From the NCBI GenBank assembly GCA_022843085.1, contig JALHOI010000026.1:1-6255 (forward strand): a stretch of 6,255 bases of DNA. The letters are read 5' to 3'. Below are positions 5,696-6,255 of the stretch, in pieces. Below the pieces are notes generated by a model that worked only from the letters and a program-made list of their open reading frames with translations, was not told the DNA's origin and searched no databases. The number at the start of each line of letters is the position of its first letter. Positions within the stretch are counted from its first letter, which is position 1. The translations under genes were made by a program, and so were the position numbers. Origin of the DNA: Pseudobdellovibrionaceae bacterium. GTDB lineage: Bacteria; Bdellovibrionota; Bdellovibrionia; Bdellovibrionales; JAMPXM01.

Positions 5696-6255
5696 CTAAC
5701 GGTTTGAAAGATGGTGAGTTTTTACGTAGTCGGTTAGAAATAGCTGCGCGAGGGTCGACGACTTCACTCGCCATTTGACTTGGTTTACGGTTAAAGCCGC
5801 GACGGCAATTCTGCGGTCGCCAAAGCGAGCATAACCGACAAACCAATCGCACTTCCCCTTCGGGTTGAGACCGGTCAGCGATCCGGTCTTGCCGCCAAAT
5901 TCGACCGTCTCAAATTTACGCGCACGCAACGCCTGGCGAAATGCCTTCCGAGATGTTCCGGACTGTACGGTTTCTTCGAAGAGTTGCCGAAGCTGCCGAG
6001 CCGTTTCGGGGCCGACAACAATTGACGCTCGTTTCGGGGCAGCCTGGTAGAGCGGTTCGCCTTGTACGTTCGTCACTGAATCGACGATGTAGGGCTCCAT
6101 CATCACGCCGTCATTCGCGACTGCAGCAGCGATCATCGCACCTTGGATAGGTGACATTGTGTTGTCGAGAGTGAAGCCTGAAGCAGCGGCAACAACGCTC
6201 CAAGGGTCATCGGCCGTGAATCGTGCATAGCCCGTCTGAATTGGAATATCCGAAC
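5696..6255 (-). CDS. Penicillin-binding protein transpeptidase domain, N-terminus outside window
   Basis: 185 C-terminal residues are visible; the gene enters from beyond 6255. It is the end of a DD-transpeptidase that cross-links peptidoglycan in the periplasm, acylated by beta-lactams. Evidence: ASGFTLDNTMSPIQGAMIAA (fragment residues 24-43), the usual substrate-pocket helix with SP(I/L)Q, followed by VANDGVMMEPYIV; then the third active-site motif KTG at 122-124 in FGGKTGSLTG and DWFVGYA (135-141), typical of transpeptidases. The SxxK and SxN motifs would lie upstream, outside the window. The overall look is class B (PBP2/FtsI/PbpA-like), but a class A enzyme cannot be excluded without the N-terminus. 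It shares the strand with the motor operon but is 240 bases away, so it is probably a separate unit. Confidence 0.88.
   Translation of the reverse strand, partial: SDIPIQTGYARFTADDPWSVVAAASGFTLDNTMSPIQGAMIAAAVANDGVMMEPYIVDSVTNVQGEPLYQAAPKRASIVVGPETARQLRQLFEETVQSGTSRKAFRQALRARKFETVEFGGKTGSLTGLNPKGKCDWFVGYARFGDRRIAVAALTVNQVKWRVKSSTLAQLFLTDYVKTHHLSNR

Noticed and set aside
1..6255. tRNA, rRNA, CRISPR arrays, insertion sequences, attachment sites
   Set aside because: No cloverleaf-like segment, direct-repeat array, transposase or terminal repeat was seen on either strand.

Overview
The window reads almost entirely on the minus strand and looks like chromosomal DNA of a Bdellovibrio-like or myxobacteria-like bacterium (Bdellovibrionota/Myxococcota). 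The evidence is a five-gene cluster whose parts match the Agl/Glt gliding machinery of those groups: a TolQ/ExbB-type channel protein, two different ExbD/TolR-type partners, a single-pass FHA/TonB-like protein with the AgmX/PglI-type C-terminal domain, and a soluble GYF-GYF-PilZ protein. By eye the base composition is balanced, which fits Bdellovibrio, but genus cannot be settled from this sequence alone.

Layout in transcription order, from high to low coordinates. 6255-5696: the C-terminal end of a penicillin-binding transpeptidase with a KTG motif, entering from outside the window. 5695-5456: a 240-base gap with two short palindromes, no convincing promoter, and a questionable plus-strand reading frame that fills it almost exactly. 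5455-4613: GYF-GYF-PilZ protein. 4594-3881: ExbB/TolQ/AglR-like protein. 3833-3267: first ExbD-like protein. 3270-2740: second ExbD-like protein, overlapping the first by 4 bases. 2737-1220: FHA-TM-TonB-like protein. 1214-1167: a GC-rich hairpin with a T-run that looks like an intrinsic terminator. 1187-1: the first 395 residues of a SelO (YdiU) protein adenylyltransferase, whose start codon lies inside that hairpin; the gene leaves the window at base 1.

Inferred function: the ExbB-like and two ExbD-like proteins would form a proton-driven inner-membrane motor of the AglRQS type. The FHA/TonB-like protein would carry motion from the motor across the periplasm, as GltG/GltJ do in Myxococcus gliding or TonB does in transport. 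The PilZ protein is a plausible cytoplasmic control point, perhaps through cyclic di-GMP. Spacings of 18, 47, -4 and 2 bases support one operon. SelO, 32 bases downstream, has no known link to such motors; the hairpin suggests that its expression is reduced, conditional or separate.

The most interesting points are the compact motor-plus-arm-plus-sensor operon, the apparent loss of phospho-binding residues in the FHA domain, the altered PilZ motif, and the terminator/attenuator overlapping the selO start.
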